64,000 nt of DNA. Source: Pomphorhynchus laevis (taxonomy: Eukaryota; Acanthocephala; Palaeacanthocephala; Echinorhynchida; Pomphorhynchidae). This document shows, piece after piece, positions 1 through 11,234 of the stretch (position 1 is the stretch's first letter; each line of letters opens with the position of its first letter). Both the position numbers and the translations under genes were made by a program. The stretch is taken from assembly GCA_012934845.2 (NCBI GenBank), contig WNNJ02000066.1:93491-157490 (forward strand). The letters are read 5' to 3'. The notes under the pieces were generated by a model. The model saw only the letters and a list, made by a program, of their open reading frames with translations. It was not told where the DNA came from and did not search any database.

Positions 1-857
1 TAGTAGACGCTCACTACAGCCCAAGGATTGGATTAACCGCTACCAACAACTTCTCACAGCAGGAAAAGTTACGGCGTTCACATCTGTCTTGGAGGAAAAA
101 TCGTCAGCAGCAGTACTACATCCGGATGAAGTCGTGAACGGTAGATCAGTTAAATCACAACTTCAAGATCTTCACCCACTTGCGAAAACTCCCCCTAAAG
201 AAGCATTACTTACATCCTTTTACCCTGATTCAAAAATACATCACTCATGACGTTTTTACACAATCGACGAAAATATTATTATTACGGCTAGTGGATGAAC
301 AAAAGGTGGCGCTGGGCCGTCTGGCCTCGACTCAGCTTCCTAGTGCAATATGCTAACCTGCTTCGGAGCTCAGTCTCAGATGTTAGCACAGTCTTTAGCA
401 CAATTTGCAGTTTGGATTTCCACTGAAAAGGTACCAGCAAAATCCCTGGAATGTTTTACGAGCTGCCGATGGATCGTTTTAAAAAGAGCAACGGTGGTAT
501 CCGACCAATAGGCGTGTGTGACACCGCCAGGAGAATAATTTCGAAAACAATTTTGGTACTCGTCAAAGAAGATATACAAGCCGTCGCTGGAAATCTTCAA
601 ACCGCGGCCGGACAACGGAGCGGTGTCAAACATGCTGTGCACAAACTGCGATCGCTGTACAGAGCAAACACCGACGCGTGTCTTGTTTCCATCGATGCCT
701 CAAATGCATTCAATTCTGTCAATAGGCAAGCCGCTCTCCATAACCTTAAATTTACATGCCCATCTTTGTCGTGCGTTATACATAATCTGTACCAGAAGCC
801 TTCAGTCTTAGCACTCGGTAGCGACAACTTGCTTTCCGAGGAGGGTTTTCAACTCGA
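1..857 (+). mobile_element. A1: REL-type LINE fragment (RT N-terminal half), decayed
   Basis: Translation of this stretch is colinear with the N-terminal half of the A3 reverse transcriptase at 14.1-14.9 kb. It shows the DLHP segment, a GAGPSGLD segment, NGGIRPIGVCDTARRIIS and the motif A region VSIDASNAFNSVNR. Positions 1-450 carry in-frame stops; 451 to about 857 stays open. The fragment runs off the left edge of the window and is cut at about 857, just before the QGDP motif, where sequence of LINE family B starts. No endonuclease part is present here. The match to A3 is clear but diverged, so this is an old dead copy rather than a recent one. Confidence 0.75.
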
Positions 858-1258
858 ACAACTCCGTCGTTCGAGTTTTCTTTCGTCTCCGTCGCTTCGA
901 CCACACATTCACATATCTTGCCCAACTCTCCTAGCCCACCATCCCCATCTGCATCGAACTCCACCTTCTTCTCGTAACTTTTCGTCTCATCGCTGTCGGC
1001 TCCCAATCGTTCATCAACCTTCCTTTCTTATACGACACTCGAATCACCTCGCTATCGCTGTGTTTCCTCATATCATCTTACTCCACGTTCCCAATTAATT
1101 TAACAACTACCTTCTCCGATCCTTCTTCGTCGCCGCCTCACTCGCCTTGAATCAATTCCCTCTCGATGTCCACAGCGCTCCCTTCTTTATCACATTCAAA
1201 CACCTTCTCTGTTCACACCTTCTCGACACATGATTTACATTTTTGTTTTTTTTATATA
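858..1258 (+). mobile_element. B1: 5'-truncated 3' fragment of LINE family B
   Basis: The sequence matches the end of the family B ORF2 (compare 22,830-23,215), including the segments RRFDHTSTYFAQLSWP and FITFKHLL, with many differences and frame changes. It ends in the usual HLLDT-stop region and a T-rich 3' part but lacks the terminal hairpin. It is inserted in, or joined to, the A1 fragment. Confidence 0.75.
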
Positions 1259-1474
1259 AAAGAAAACAAATTAAAGGTGCCAACTTTTTTAAGTATACTG
1301 CAGGTAGGGAATCCGAACATGGAAAGCTCGAAGATTTATTAAAGTGCGATTTATTTATAAATTTAAAGATTTATTTATCAAAGTGCGTATGGTAAGCCTC
1401 CGTTGTACGTTCAAGTTTCTTAATATGAGATCTCTTAAGGTTCTTATCCATTACTTTGTTCTAAGTAAAAAAAA
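1259..1474. other. Unassigned spacer between B1 and B2
   Basis: AT-rich sequence with a repeated phrase (aagatttatt, three times around 1335-1375). No coding region or recognisable element end is visible. Confidence 0.4.
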
Positions 1475-2157
1475 GGATTTATTTTAACGTGGCAAATGCG
1501 TGCCAGCGCACGCTTACATGACCACAACAAAAACAAAACTGTGAATCAGGCGTCGAGAAGGTGTGAACGGAGGAGGTGTTTGAATGTGATAAAGGAGGGA
1601 GCGCGGCGGACGTCGAGAGGGAGTTGATTCCAGGCGAGTGAGGCGGCGACGAGGAAGGATCGGAGACCGTAGTTGTTGGAGTAATTAGGAACGTGGAGTA
1701 AGAGGGTATGACAGGAACGAAGCGATAGCGAGGTGGGGCGAGTATCGTCTAAGAAAGGAAGGTTGATGAACGATGGGGAGCCGACAGCGATGAGACGAAA
1801 AGTAATGAGAAGAAGGCGGAGTTTGATGCGGATGTGGATGGTGGGCCAGGAGAGTTGGGCAAAATATGTGGATGTGTGATCGAAGCGACGGAGACGAAAT
1901 AGCACTCGAACGGCGGTGTTGATTATTCGTTGTAGGGGTAGGATGATGGATTTTGGAGAATTGGCGAAAAGGCTAAGGCAGTAATCGATTTTAGGGAAAA
2001 GAAGCGATGAAAGAAGAGACATACAAGAACGGAAGTCGATAAGGGGGCGGATACGGCGGATGTCACGAAGAATTAAGTTAGACGAGCGGACCTTGTCACG
2101 GACGAAGGGTTTAAGGGAAAGGTGATCATCGAAATGGAAGCCTAAGAAAGTGATTAG
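1475..2157 (-). mobile_element. B2: 5'-truncated LINE family B copy
   Basis: Minus-strand copy of the last ~680 bp of family B. The 3' terminal hairpin (gcgtgc/gcacgc around 1497-1512) and A-rich tail lie on the left. The coding part is open from about 2157 down to 1546 and its protein is almost identical to the B4 and B6 ORF2 C-termini (GFHFDDHLSLKPFVRDKVR and onward), so this is a recent insertion. The 5' truncation point is followed by a repeat of the phrase cctaagaaagt. Confidence 0.85.
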
Positions 2158-2384
2158 CCTAAGAAAGTAATTTGGTGTATGCCTCACAATGTGTATATAC
2201 TCGTACTTTGAGTATCTACTTCGTGTATACTCGTACCCAGCTTTCATATAAAACATACACTCCAGATGCTCTCGCTTATTAAGGCTTCTGTGACGGACAT
2301 TTGGCTTGTTATGCGAAAGGAGCTTTCAAATCCTGTATCCTGGTTTAACACAGTTTATTTTATTATATGTGTGCACATCCACTT

Positions 2385-2760
2385 ACTCACACCTACGAAA
2401 AGACGCACATTTACGTGGGCATACTTCGAAAAGCGACTCGACTAGTCTTTGGTGTAGGAAAGCTCCCATACAAAGAAAGGCTCCAGCGTCTCAATTTATT
2501 ATCAATTAAGGTAATGCTAACGAATGAATATTTGGTCCTTTCGTGGAACTTTTTTCACACTCCCGACCATGTTTTGAAATCACTCCTTTCTGTGCGCGGG
2601 CTAACTAAGCTCCACTGACATTCTTTTACGCTCCAACATAAGCGCATACGCAATAAGAAATATAGCGATGTCCTAGACAGGGTAGCACAAAATTGGAACC
2701 ACTTGCCTACAAATATTAAAAATCTTACTTAAGTCGATCAATTAAAAAACTCATCGAGAA
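2385..2760 (+). mobile_element. CR1-type LINE, decayed RT C-terminal fragment
   Basis: Translated segments such as LRKATRLVFGVGKLPYKERLQRLN, NWNHLPTNIKN and the HTPDH region correspond to the conserved C-terminus of the CR1-type ORF2 proteins elsewhere in this window (C1: LRRATKLVHSLRELPYEDRLRSLN). Frame changes and stops are present. The flanks 2158-2384 and 2761-3040 hold no recognisable gene. Confidence 0.65.
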
Positions 2761-3049
2761 AGATAATCTTGAAAGATGGATTGCCTGAATAAGGATAGTT
2801 TATTGAATTAGCCTGATATTTTTTCTTTTATTATTTGTTTTACATATGGATACTGCTTTATCGAGTATTTATGCTCAATATCGAGTTTTTATGCTTTAAT
2901 AATAGACGGAAAACGTGCTGCATCAAATAACAAAACTTGTTAGGTCATTAATAATGCGCTTTGATTGTGCGCTTTAAATTTAAATTCGTTCATATTCTTT
3001 AAGTTTAAATCCGTTGTGTTAAGATTGCATGTTAGTGAATCAGGTTTAG

Positions 3050-3715
3050 TAGCTCTTGCAGATAAGTTTGCACCACTCCGTAGAGAACCAAAAAGTAAAG
3101 CTAAATACCCTCCTTGATTTGACACTGAATTACGATATGCTCTCAAACGTACAAATCGACTATTTGAACTAAGACGTCATCAGAATAATTTTAAAAGGCG
3201 GTATACAATGTTCCGTAATTTCGTCAATCGCTTTAATATTACAAAAAGGCAAAGTTTTGAAGATCAAGTAGCTTTACAAATTGATACAGAACCAATTTAT
3301 GGGCTTATGTGAAAGGATCCAGAGCTCTGTACCAACTATTTCATCTTTAAGAGACGGTAACACTCGTATGACATCGCCAGACAGTATCGCATAAGTGTTT
3401 GCATCCGCTTTTGAGCTAACGCCAGATGCTTTCTCTAGCTTATGTGGAGATGCAGCATCACAACAGGTAGAAATTGATTCTCCAGTTTTAATGTTAACAG
3501 CACATTAGGTTTTTTTGTTGAATTGGCTAGGTTATCTAGATCATCAACAGCATGGCCAGATGATATTCACCCCTAACTTCTTAAGTTACTTGCTCCTGTT
3601 CTGACAGAGCCATTATCCTCCATATTTAAGCTGAGCTTGCGCATCTCGAAGTTACCTGCTGCATGGAAAAAAGCGATTGTAGTACTAATTTATAAATATA
3701 ATGAAAAAGATGATC
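3050..3715 (+). mobile_element. H1 (first part): old CR1-type LINE, EN-RT linker to RT start
   Basis: The decayed translation includes FDTELRYALKRTNRLFELRR, WPDDIHP and AAWKKAIVVLIYKYNEKDDP, the stretch between endonuclease and reverse transcriptase in CR1-type elements (D1: DWKIATVVPVHKKGDRHNPENYRA). Several stops are present. The next RT segment (RAINLTSVVCKVLERIL) appears at 6956-7025, so the 3.2 kb of family B sequence in between was inserted into H1. Confidence 0.7.
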
Positions 3716-5590
3716 CAATTAAGTAATTCTGAACTCACATCCATTCTCGATCTTCTATTACCTTTCAAGCCTCACCCACACCGTCACTTGCACCGTGCCC
3801 CATGGTTTGACATCCAATGCCTACTCTCAAAGTGTCGACTTCGTCATGCTTTTCCAAGTCTATCACCGCTCTCTCAGATTTGATTTCCGCTCAATCACTC
3901 CGTCTTTCCGTGATTCCTATCTTGCTTATCGCCGGTCTCATCTCCACCTACTACGTACCAAATGCAACTCCTTCTGGCAGCAAAAATTCTTCACTTCATT
4001 CAACTCTAAGACTCTATGGCATACTTTTAACTCAACCCTTGCTTGCTCCTCTCCGCAGTGCAACATCAATCCCCATGATAATTCGTCATTTCTGCAGACC
4101 AAAGTATCCACGTTGCTCTCTCTCACACCCCGTTCTCCATCCTATCCCACTCTGCCACGCCTAGCCTCATACTCCCGGAACTCTTTCATCTTCTCCCTGT
4201 CTCACCTTCCAAAGTATCATTTGTCCTCATGTCCTTACCCAGCAAAACCACACCTGCCGATTCCCTGCCTACCCACATACTTAAATCCATATGCTCATCG
4301 ATATCCCCTTTTCTCACAACCTTGTTTTACTCGTCCATCCGCAATCTTATCTTCCCTTCACAATGGAAATCCGCAATTGTTCGTCCCCTCCTTAAGAAAC
4401 AATCGCTCGACCCCTCCCTTCCTTCTAGCTATCGCCCCATTTCGCTACTCCCTACTCTTTCTAAGCTTTTAGAACGCCTCATCTTAATACAAATCAACGC
4501 TTATCTCTCCTCATCCAATCTGTACCCTCATTTTCAATCTGCTTTCCGCTATAATCACGCCATAGAAATGGCCTGCATGAAACTTTACAACGACCTACTC
4601 ATTTCTCGTGAAATGGCTCTACATAATATTATCATCTTTCTCGACCTCTCCTCCGCCATCGACATCTACGACTACTCCATCCTCATTTATCACCTTTGTT
4701 ATGATTACGGATTTTCTTCTTTTCCCGTGCGTGGTTTGCCTCATATCTATCCGACCGTTCCTCTTGCGTCTGTACTAATTCATAACCCTCCCTTCCAACC
4801 CCTATTTTTGGTGGATCCCACAAGGTTCAGTCTTAGCTCCCCTGCTTTTCTCTCTTCTACTTGGAGATCTCTCTCGGTTTATCAAACCTTTCTCCTTTAA
4901 CGTCATGCAATACGTCGATGACATCCTCATATATGCTCATGCACCCGCACATCGCATACACGATATCGCATTTCTGCCTCCAACTGCCTTTCTTCTATCT
5001 ACAAACGTCTCTCCAATTTCCATCTCGTTCTAAACCCTTACAAGTCTAAAATAATGTGGATTCTCCCACGTAAACCAAACATATCTCCTCCCACTGTATC
5101 GTTTGCCTCATCGATCATCCCCATAGTACACAATCTCACTTTTTTATGATTCCATTTCGATTATCACCTTTCCCTTAAAATCTTCGTCCGTGACAAGGTC
5201 CGCTCGTCTAACTTAATTCTCCGTGACATCGGCCGTATCCGCTCCCTTATCGACTTCGGTTCTTGTATGTCTCATCTTTCATCGCTTCTTTTTCCCAAAA
5301 TCGATTACTGCCTAGGCCTTTTCGCAAATCCTCTAAAATCTATCATCCTACCCCTACAACGAATAATCAACTCCGTCGGTCGAGTTTTCTTTCGTCTCCG
5401 TCGCTTCGACCACACATCCACATATTTTGCATAACTCTCCTGGCTCACCATCCACATCCGCATCAAACTCTGCCTTCTCGTAACTTTTCGTCTCATCGCT
5501 GTCGGCTCCCCATCGTTCATTAACCTTTCTTTCTTAGACGACACTCGCCCCACCTCGCTATCGCTGCGTTCACGTCATACCTATGACGGG
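3716..5590 (+). mobile_element. B3: 5'-truncated, decayed LINE family B copy
   Basis: Runs from the EN-RT linker (HAPWFD-like segment) through the RT. Visible motifs are YRPISLLPTLSKLLERLILIQINAYLS, a degenerate SAF(R)YNHA segment, and QYVDDILIYAHAP where intact copies have QYADD. The coding sequence is spread over several frames and the polymerase motif A is altered, so the copy is dead. It stops at about 5590, before the 3' hairpin, where a second B-type fragment begins. Confidence 0.8.
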
Positions 5591-5599
5591 AACGATATG

Positions 5600-6715
5600 A
5601 TATGATTTTCTTCATATCTATCAAACCGTACATTTCACGTCTATTCTAACTCTTCTCTCTCCCATCCTTCATCCATCCCGACCGGTGTTCCACAAGGCTC
5701 CGTATTAGGTCCTATCTTTTCTCTCTTCTTCCCGGTGACTTGTCTGTGATTTCTCATAAATTTAAGTTCCATGTTATGCAATATGCTGATGACATTCTCA
5801 TCTATGCTCACGCACCTGCTTATCGTATTCATGATCTTAGTGTTTCTGTTTCCAGCTGTCTTGTCTCAATTTCTAATCATCATTCTTCCCTTTGCCTTTC
5901 TCTGAATCCTGATAAATCTAAAATTATGTGGATCCTACCTCGAAGCTTCGGCGTAGAACCTCCTTCCGTATCACTAAATTCTACAATTCTTCCTATCGTT
6001 GATAATCTCGTTTTCCTAGGCTTTCATTTCGACAACTGACTTTCACTTAAACCTTTCGTTAGTGATAAAGTACGCTCATCTACCTTGATACTCCGCAATC
6101 TCCGTCAAGTTCGTAGATTGATCGATTTCCCTTCTTGTATGACTCTTATATCTTCTCTTCTTTTCTCAAGACTTGATTACTGTCTTAGTCTATTTTCTAA
6201 CTCACCTAAATACACTCTTCTTCCTTTTCAACGCATCATCAACGCTGCCGTCAAAGTTCTCCTCCGTCTTCGTCGTTTTGATCATACATCCCACTATCTT
6301 GTTTCTCTTGATTGGCCTACCATTTATTGTCGTGTTCAAATTCGTCTTCTTATCATTGCTTTTATCCTTACAACTTCTCATACCGCTTCATTTATCAACC
6401 TTCCTTTTCTCGACAATTCTCGTACTGTGTATTGTGCTCTGCGTTCCCGTAATTCTTTTATTTTACATGTCCCAATATACTCTACCTCTTTTGGCTTCCG
6501 CTCCTTCGTTGTGGCTGCTCCTCTCTTGTGGAATCAACTGGTTATTCATATCCGCCAATCAACATCTATGCCATACTTCAAACGCCAAATCCAATTCCAT
6601 TTCAACAATTAACTAATTATCTGTGACTTTTGATGTTCTTTTTTGTTTGTTAGTGGTCATGTAAGCGTGCATTTTGCACGCATTTGCCACGTTAAATAAA
6701 TTATTGTATTATTAT
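5600..6715 (+). mobile_element. B'-type LINE fragment (RT middle to 3' end)
   Basis: Closely follows the B' element at 26,960-28,050: SNRTFHV, PTGVPQGSVLGPIF, QYADDILIYAHAPAYRIHDL, then an open C-terminal part at 6085-6612. It ends with the family 3' hairpin (gcgtgc, loop atttt, gcacgc at 6665-6681) and a (tta)n-like tail. Frame changes and at least one stop (after GFHFDN, about 6037) make it inactive. Confidence 0.8.
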
Positions 6716-6952
6716 ACCATCTTACTCCACGTTCCCAATTACTCCAACAACTATTGTCTCCGATCCTTCCTCGTCGCCGCTTGTTTGCCTGGTTTAACTC
6801 CCTCTCGACGTCCGCAGCGCTTCCTCCTTTATCACATTCAAACACTTTCTCCGTTCACACTTTCTCGACACATGATTTACATTTTTGTTTTGTTGTGGTC
6901 ATGTAAGCGTGCGCTGGAACGCATTTGCCACGTTAAAATAAATCTTTTTTAA
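6716..6952 (+). mobile_element. Family B 3' end fragment
   Basis: About 240 bp matching the last coding codons and 3' UTR of family B, ending gtaagcgtgc-gctg-gaacgc, ttgccacg and an A/T tail. One arm of the 3' hairpin has a mismatch relative to other copies. It begins directly in the tail of the preceding B' fragment. Confidence 0.75.
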
Positions 6953-6955
6953 AGG

Positions 6956-7025
6956 GCAATAAATCTAACTAGTGTTGTATGCAAAGTGCTTGAGCGCATA
7001 CTAAACAGACGCATATATGATCATT
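6956..7025 (+). mobile_element. H1 (second part): CR1-type RT segment
   Basis: Encodes RAINLTSVVCKVLERILNRR, the segment that directly follows the part of H1 ending at 3715 (compare D1 RAISLTSVVCKMLERILYRR). Colinearity across the B insertions supports a single split element. Confidence 0.65.
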
Positions 7026-7198
7026 GGAGTTCGCCCTTTTTATCTTCTTTCTCCGTTGACTGATGCTGATCGGATTTGAACTCAGGACGTCTGTATCGTG
7101 ATTCAACGCAACATCCACTAAGCTGGCTGCTCCAGTGGTGTAGGTATACATTTCTGTATATTACTTTTGGTAGGGGATCATGATTGTATCGTGATTCA
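7026..7198 (-). repeat. tRNA-derived SINE-like repeat with Pol III A and B boxes
   Basis: On the minus strand a box A-like CAGCTTAGTGG (7115-7125) and a box B-like AGTTCAAATCC (7072-7082) are spaced as in a tRNA, about 43 nt start to start. A D-arm (CAGC/GTTG) can be paired; the anticodon and T arms cannot be drawn well, so this is a tRNA-like head and not a functional tRNA. A unit from this repeat, without box B, recurs at 20,248-20,370. It is interrupted at 7198 by the C1 element. Confidence 0.5.
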
Positions 7199-7214
7199 TA
7201 TATTATTATTATTA

Positions 7215-7301
7215 TGTAGACAACGTGACGCATCACGTTTTTTTGTGTTTGTTTGTACATTTTGGAGTTCTTATAAAAAAAAATTATTCTCTCTAAAAAA
7301 A
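7215..7301 (+). mobile_element. Short REL LINE 3' tail between two copies of the target sequence
   Basis: An 87 bp unit begins with TGTAGACAACGT (7215-7226), ends in an A-rich tail and is followed by a second copy of the target (7302-7315). The same arrangement (A-rich tail, then TGTAGACAACGTT) closes A2 and A3, so this looks like a severely 5'-truncated REL LINE insertion. No coding sequence is left. Confidence 0.5.
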
Positions 7302-7315
7302 TGTAGACAACGTTG

Positions 7316-10023
7316 ATTTATATTATTATTGATTGATGTTACAATCAATACCATCGAGAGGAATTGGTACAATAAGAAAGGCTCTACTACGAAGAATGGA
7401 TGATTGGAATTTGGGAAAGTATAAAGAACTTTTTGACGAGGCAAGCATCTTACAACGTCGAATGGTTAGTGATGGATTTGCAAAGAGTTTTCAAAGAATA
7501 AGTAAGCAGAAAAAAATTTCTCGTTTTATGCGAGCAGGCAAAACGAGTGCAGCGATAAAAATCCTTGAAGACACTGAAGATGGCAATACGGTTTATAGTT
7601 TTGACGATATGTGTGATGGTAAGCTTGGATCTGATATTTTGACTGAATTACATCCGCCTGCGCAGCCACTTTCTCAAGATGCAGTGTTATCGCTTCCTAT
7701 AACTAATTGTAAATCCCATCACTTTTCAATATATAGTGCAATCGATGGACGTGCAATTATCAGGGAATCATTGAGGACTCATGGAGGGGCCGGTCCTTCT
7801 GGAATAACGGCGATTGCGTTCAGACGAATGTTAACGGCTTTTGGATCACACTCGATAAAGTTAGCTGATGCCATTGCGGGTTTAGCAGTGCGCATTGCAT
7901 CAGAATCAATTCCGGCTGAGTCTTTACAGGCATACGTTAACAGCAGAATTGTTGCGTTAAATAAGCGCCCTGGTGTCCGACCTATTGGAGTAGGTGAGGT
8001 ATTTCGTCGTGTAATTGGTAAAGCTATTCTGAATGTGGCTAAAAGAGATTTAAGGGCAGTAGCAGGTAATCTGCAAATGTGTGCGGGACAGCCAGGTGGG
8101 CTAGGGTATGTGATACATACATTAACCGATCATTTCCACTCGAACGAGCAATATGGAATACTGTCAGTGGACGCGAAGAATGCGTTTAATCTAATGAATA
8201 GATGCCTAATGCTTAAAAATGTCGAAAAAGTATGCCCTGCCTTCACATGTGTTCTGAGAAATATATATAAGCTAAATGCTTTACTTGTTGGCCAAGGAGG
8301 TAATTTAGCATCGTCAGAGGGTGTCACTCAAGGGGACCCTCTTGCGATGCCAGCGTTTGCAATCTCATCGATGCCCTTGATATATAAAATCAGAGAATCG
8401 ATTCCATCAATAAAACAATGCTGGTATGCAGATGATTCGACTTTCGTTGGTGGGCTTGATGATCTATCACGTGTATGGCGTCTTCTTTGCTCAATAGGTG
8501 AGCAGTATGGATACCATGTCAATCCAAACAAATCGAGGTTGCTTATACATCCACGAAACATGATCCGTGCTCAACACATCTTTGGAGCTGATGGTTTAAT
8601 CATTAATGAAGATGGATTAAAGGTACTTGGTGCACCTATTGGCACGCTAAAGTTTGTAAGGGAGTATTGCTGCGGGCAGTTTTTATCGATGTCAAATCTG
8701 GTCAAGGATGTTGCTAATGCCGCTGATGCCGATGCTCATTCCGCATTTGTGGCATACTCTCTTGCAGTTCAGTCAAAGTGGACTCACCTTTTCCGAGCCG
8801 TTGATTGTGACATAGAATAGTTGGATGATCTAAAGAATGTTATTGACACAAAATTTATGAATTCCATGTTTGGCGATGACATTGATCTTGATTTGAGGGG
8901 AGTATGTTCTTTGTCAACCAGTTTGGGGGGACTAGGAATACGAAATATTGAGAGTGAATTAACCAGACAGTACAACGCTGCACGATTGTTATCGTCCATA
9001 TATGAAGAACCTGATTTAGATATTGGTTTCTCAGTAATACACTTATTGTCTGCAATTCAAAACGAACATAAAGAAGAAAATCGAAATTATGCTGAAAAAC
9101 TCAAGCCAGAGATCATTCCTATATTGCGAAAATCAGTGGAATATGCATCCCTGAAGGGTGCCTCTAATTGGCTAACAAGAGATGCGTTGGTTTCTACGGA
9201 TTGTCAGTTGTCAACGCAAGAGTTTCGAGATGCGTTGTCTGTTCGATATGGTTTAACTCCCAAAGATTTGCCGGATAAGTGTCAATGTGGTCAGATATTA
9301 ACAACGTCGCATGCTCTCTCGTGCAAAAGGGGCGCATTCAACTTCATCCGTCATAATCAACTTCGAGACTTTTTGGTTAAGAAGTTGAACACAGTCTGTT
9401 GGAATGTGCTTGCAGAACCATCTCTGACTCCAGTTCCTGAAAACATCAGTTTCAATATTAGTACAACAACCAGACAAGATGATGCTCGAGCTGATATAGT
9501 AGGTAATGGACTGTTCGGTGGGAATATGGAGCGTACATTTTTTGATGTAGTCGTTTTCAACAATCATGCTCCGTCCTATTGCGAAAAGTCAACAGATGCC
9601 ACTTTCACTTTCCACGAAAATAGAAAATGTGCCAAGTACGAAGAAAGGATACATACAATAGAGCACAGCTCATTTTGTCCCCTTATTTGGGCGACTACGG
9701 GCGGAGCTGGCAAGAGTGCACAAGCATGTATTAAATCATTGGCTCTAAAAATTGCTGAACAACAAAAAAGCGAATACGCCGTCACGATATCATCAATCAG
9801 GACATATATTAGTATGTGTCTTGCGAAAATTTGCTCTGCGACGCTTAGATGTCCACGTGTTCAGTTTCAGCGGACTTCGTATCTTCGAGCAGGACTTGTT
9901 TTATCAGAGTAATATGTTTGTGTTATGGTATTTATACCACTATTTTAAATGTATAGAGGCCCACTTGTGGGAACCTTAATTGTACAATAAAAATTTTAAT
10001 AAATTGTTATTATTAAAAAAAAA
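7316..10023 (+). mobile_element. A2: REL-type LINE, 5'-truncated, flanked by the target sequence
   Basis: The insertion lies between TGTAGACAACGTTG at 7302-7315 and at 10,024-10,037. It starts within the coding region (no cysteine-rich N-terminus) and ends with a small hairpin (cccac-ttg-tggg, about 9961-9971), the phrase gggaacctta and an A9 tail. It has the same orientation as A3, which uses the next copy of the same target. Confidence 0.85.
7333..9912 (+). pseudogene. A2 reverse transcriptase / REL endonuclease, one in-frame stop
   Basis: One frame runs 859 codons with a single TAG at 8818-8820. The RT shows GAGPSGI, VRPIGVGEVFRRVIG, motif A LSVDAKNAFNLMNR, motif B GVTQGDPLAMPAF and motif C WYADD. 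The C-terminal part has a CCHC knuckle (CQCGQILTTSHALSC), an RHNQLRD segment, then PD-(D/E)XK elements ADIV, FFDVVVF and KCAKYEER. This is the REL order known from R2/NeSL/R4-type LINEs, which nick DNA with this domain and prime reverse transcription at the nick. No APE endonuclease is present, as expected. The N-terminus starts at a segment aligned with HCILQRIPSRKIS of A3, so the cysteine-rich N-terminal module is missing. The isolated stop in an otherwise clean frame suggests recent inactivation. Confidence 0.85.
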
Positions 10024-10099
10024 TGTAGACAACGTTGAGTTTGAAATTCTAAGCTGCTAACAAATAACTATTTACATTTGAGATAAAATAACATACAAT

Positions 10100-10150
10100 A
10101 AATTCGATTACAAGATAAATTCGATTACAAGATAAATTCGATTATAAGAT
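10100..10150 (+). repeat. Three 17-bp tandem repeats in the A3 5' UTR
   Basis: The unit aaattcgattacaagat is repeated three times (10,100-10,116, 10,117-10,133 and 10,134-10,150, the last with one change). It sits upstream of the first codon at 10,342. Short tandem arrays also occur in the 5' UTRs of B6 and G1, so they may be promoter monomers; that role is inferred. Confidence 0.8.
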
Positions 10151-10341
10151 TATTATTATTATTATAGTGTACAAGTTACTAGCTAAAATTGTCTTGATTG
10201 CTAAATACTTACAAGAGATATCATCAACGAGAAGATAACAAACGGAAGCAAATCGACTTTTTCATTAATCGACTAAAACAACAAACTTAACTACACCTTT
10301 AAAAATTACAATTCTGAAGCAAATCACATTTGGTTTAACGT

Positions 10342-10880
10342 ATGGTTCGCGGACAACCATCAGATAAGCACTTGTGTTGCAATTGCAACGGCCCCGCTGC
10401 CGTCTGCAAAGGTTGCCGCTGCGCTAAGTCAAACAATATATGCTTTAACTGCCGCGCACCGAGATGCAGAAACAAAACCTCTAATATCGACGCTACAATC
10501 CAATCCAACACGCAACTTGATAATCAACCGACGGATGTTTGTCAGAATGACTTTCTCAACGAGGAAATACCCAGCACCCCTAAATCAATAACCGACTTAT
10601 TTAACGCAGTAATTCATTGGAGACCAAACCTAATAGAATTGCCACGTTGTTCCGCCAGTCACAAAATAGTCGAGATCCTGGCCAATTTATATTGGGAATC
10701 CTCAGAAGCCCAGGCCGACACTCGGACACTACTACAGAAAACAACGGTCTTCTCTCACTGTATTTTGCAAAGAATACCATCTAGAAAAATCTCGCTGATT
10801 CGCAAGACTCTCGAGCGAAGATTAGTCAGTTGGCAAAATAAAGATTACGAATTAAATCAGCTAACTGAGTCTACGTATTG
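10342..10880 (+). CDS. A3 N-terminal protein part with CXC-like cysteine module
   Basis: ATG at 10,342 follows the 5' UTR. Residues ~12-46 form a dense cysteine cluster, CCNCNGPAAVCKGCRC followed by CFNC and CRNK, resembling the CXC (tesmin/TSO1) zinc-binding pattern: C-x-C, six residues, C-x2-C-x-C, then C-x2-C and C-x-N. The rest is a linker ending in SHCILQRIPSRKISLIRKTL, which aligns with the A2 start. The frame then meets the PLE end, so the terminal residues after TEST are not element-encoded. In the family such N-terminal zinc modules bind the target DNA or element RNA; here that is inference. The cysteine module is nearly the same as in the APE-type element F1. Confidence 0.75.
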
Positions 10881-10987
10881 TTATATAATTATAAAATAAA
10901 CAAAACATAATAATGCTAAATCAAAATTTAATAATTAAATAATAAAATTAATAATTGTTTTTAGATTTTCTATAATTTTAATCAAGT

Positions 10988-11018
<31 letters not shown>

Positions 11019-11234
11019 ATTTAAAGTAAACGTCATTTTTATGAATTGACTAATAAATAACAGGCGTTGTATCAGAATAAGAATTAGAGGTCATCAGGAG
11101 GAACTGCTATGCTATCAGGTTTCGGCCCCTAACTCCTCTACCCAACATAGCAGCGGGGCCAAATACATGCTAATGATGTATTTCCTCTGAAATAACTATC
11201 TAGTATCTTATTCTAATGCAAAGTATATTATTTA

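Noticed and set aside
7057-7147. Functional tRNA gene on the minus strand
   Set aside because: Box A and box B are well spaced, but the anticodon and T stems do not pair, and a sister copy lacks box B. A SINE head is a better explanation.
11085-11165. Possible hammerhead ribozyme at the PLE 3' end (CTGATGA and GAAAC on the minus strand, with complementary arms)
   Set aside because: The stems that must touch CTGATGA and GAAA directly do not: the best complements (cctcta/tagagg and ctgctatg/catagcag) leave bulges that no hammerhead type allows.
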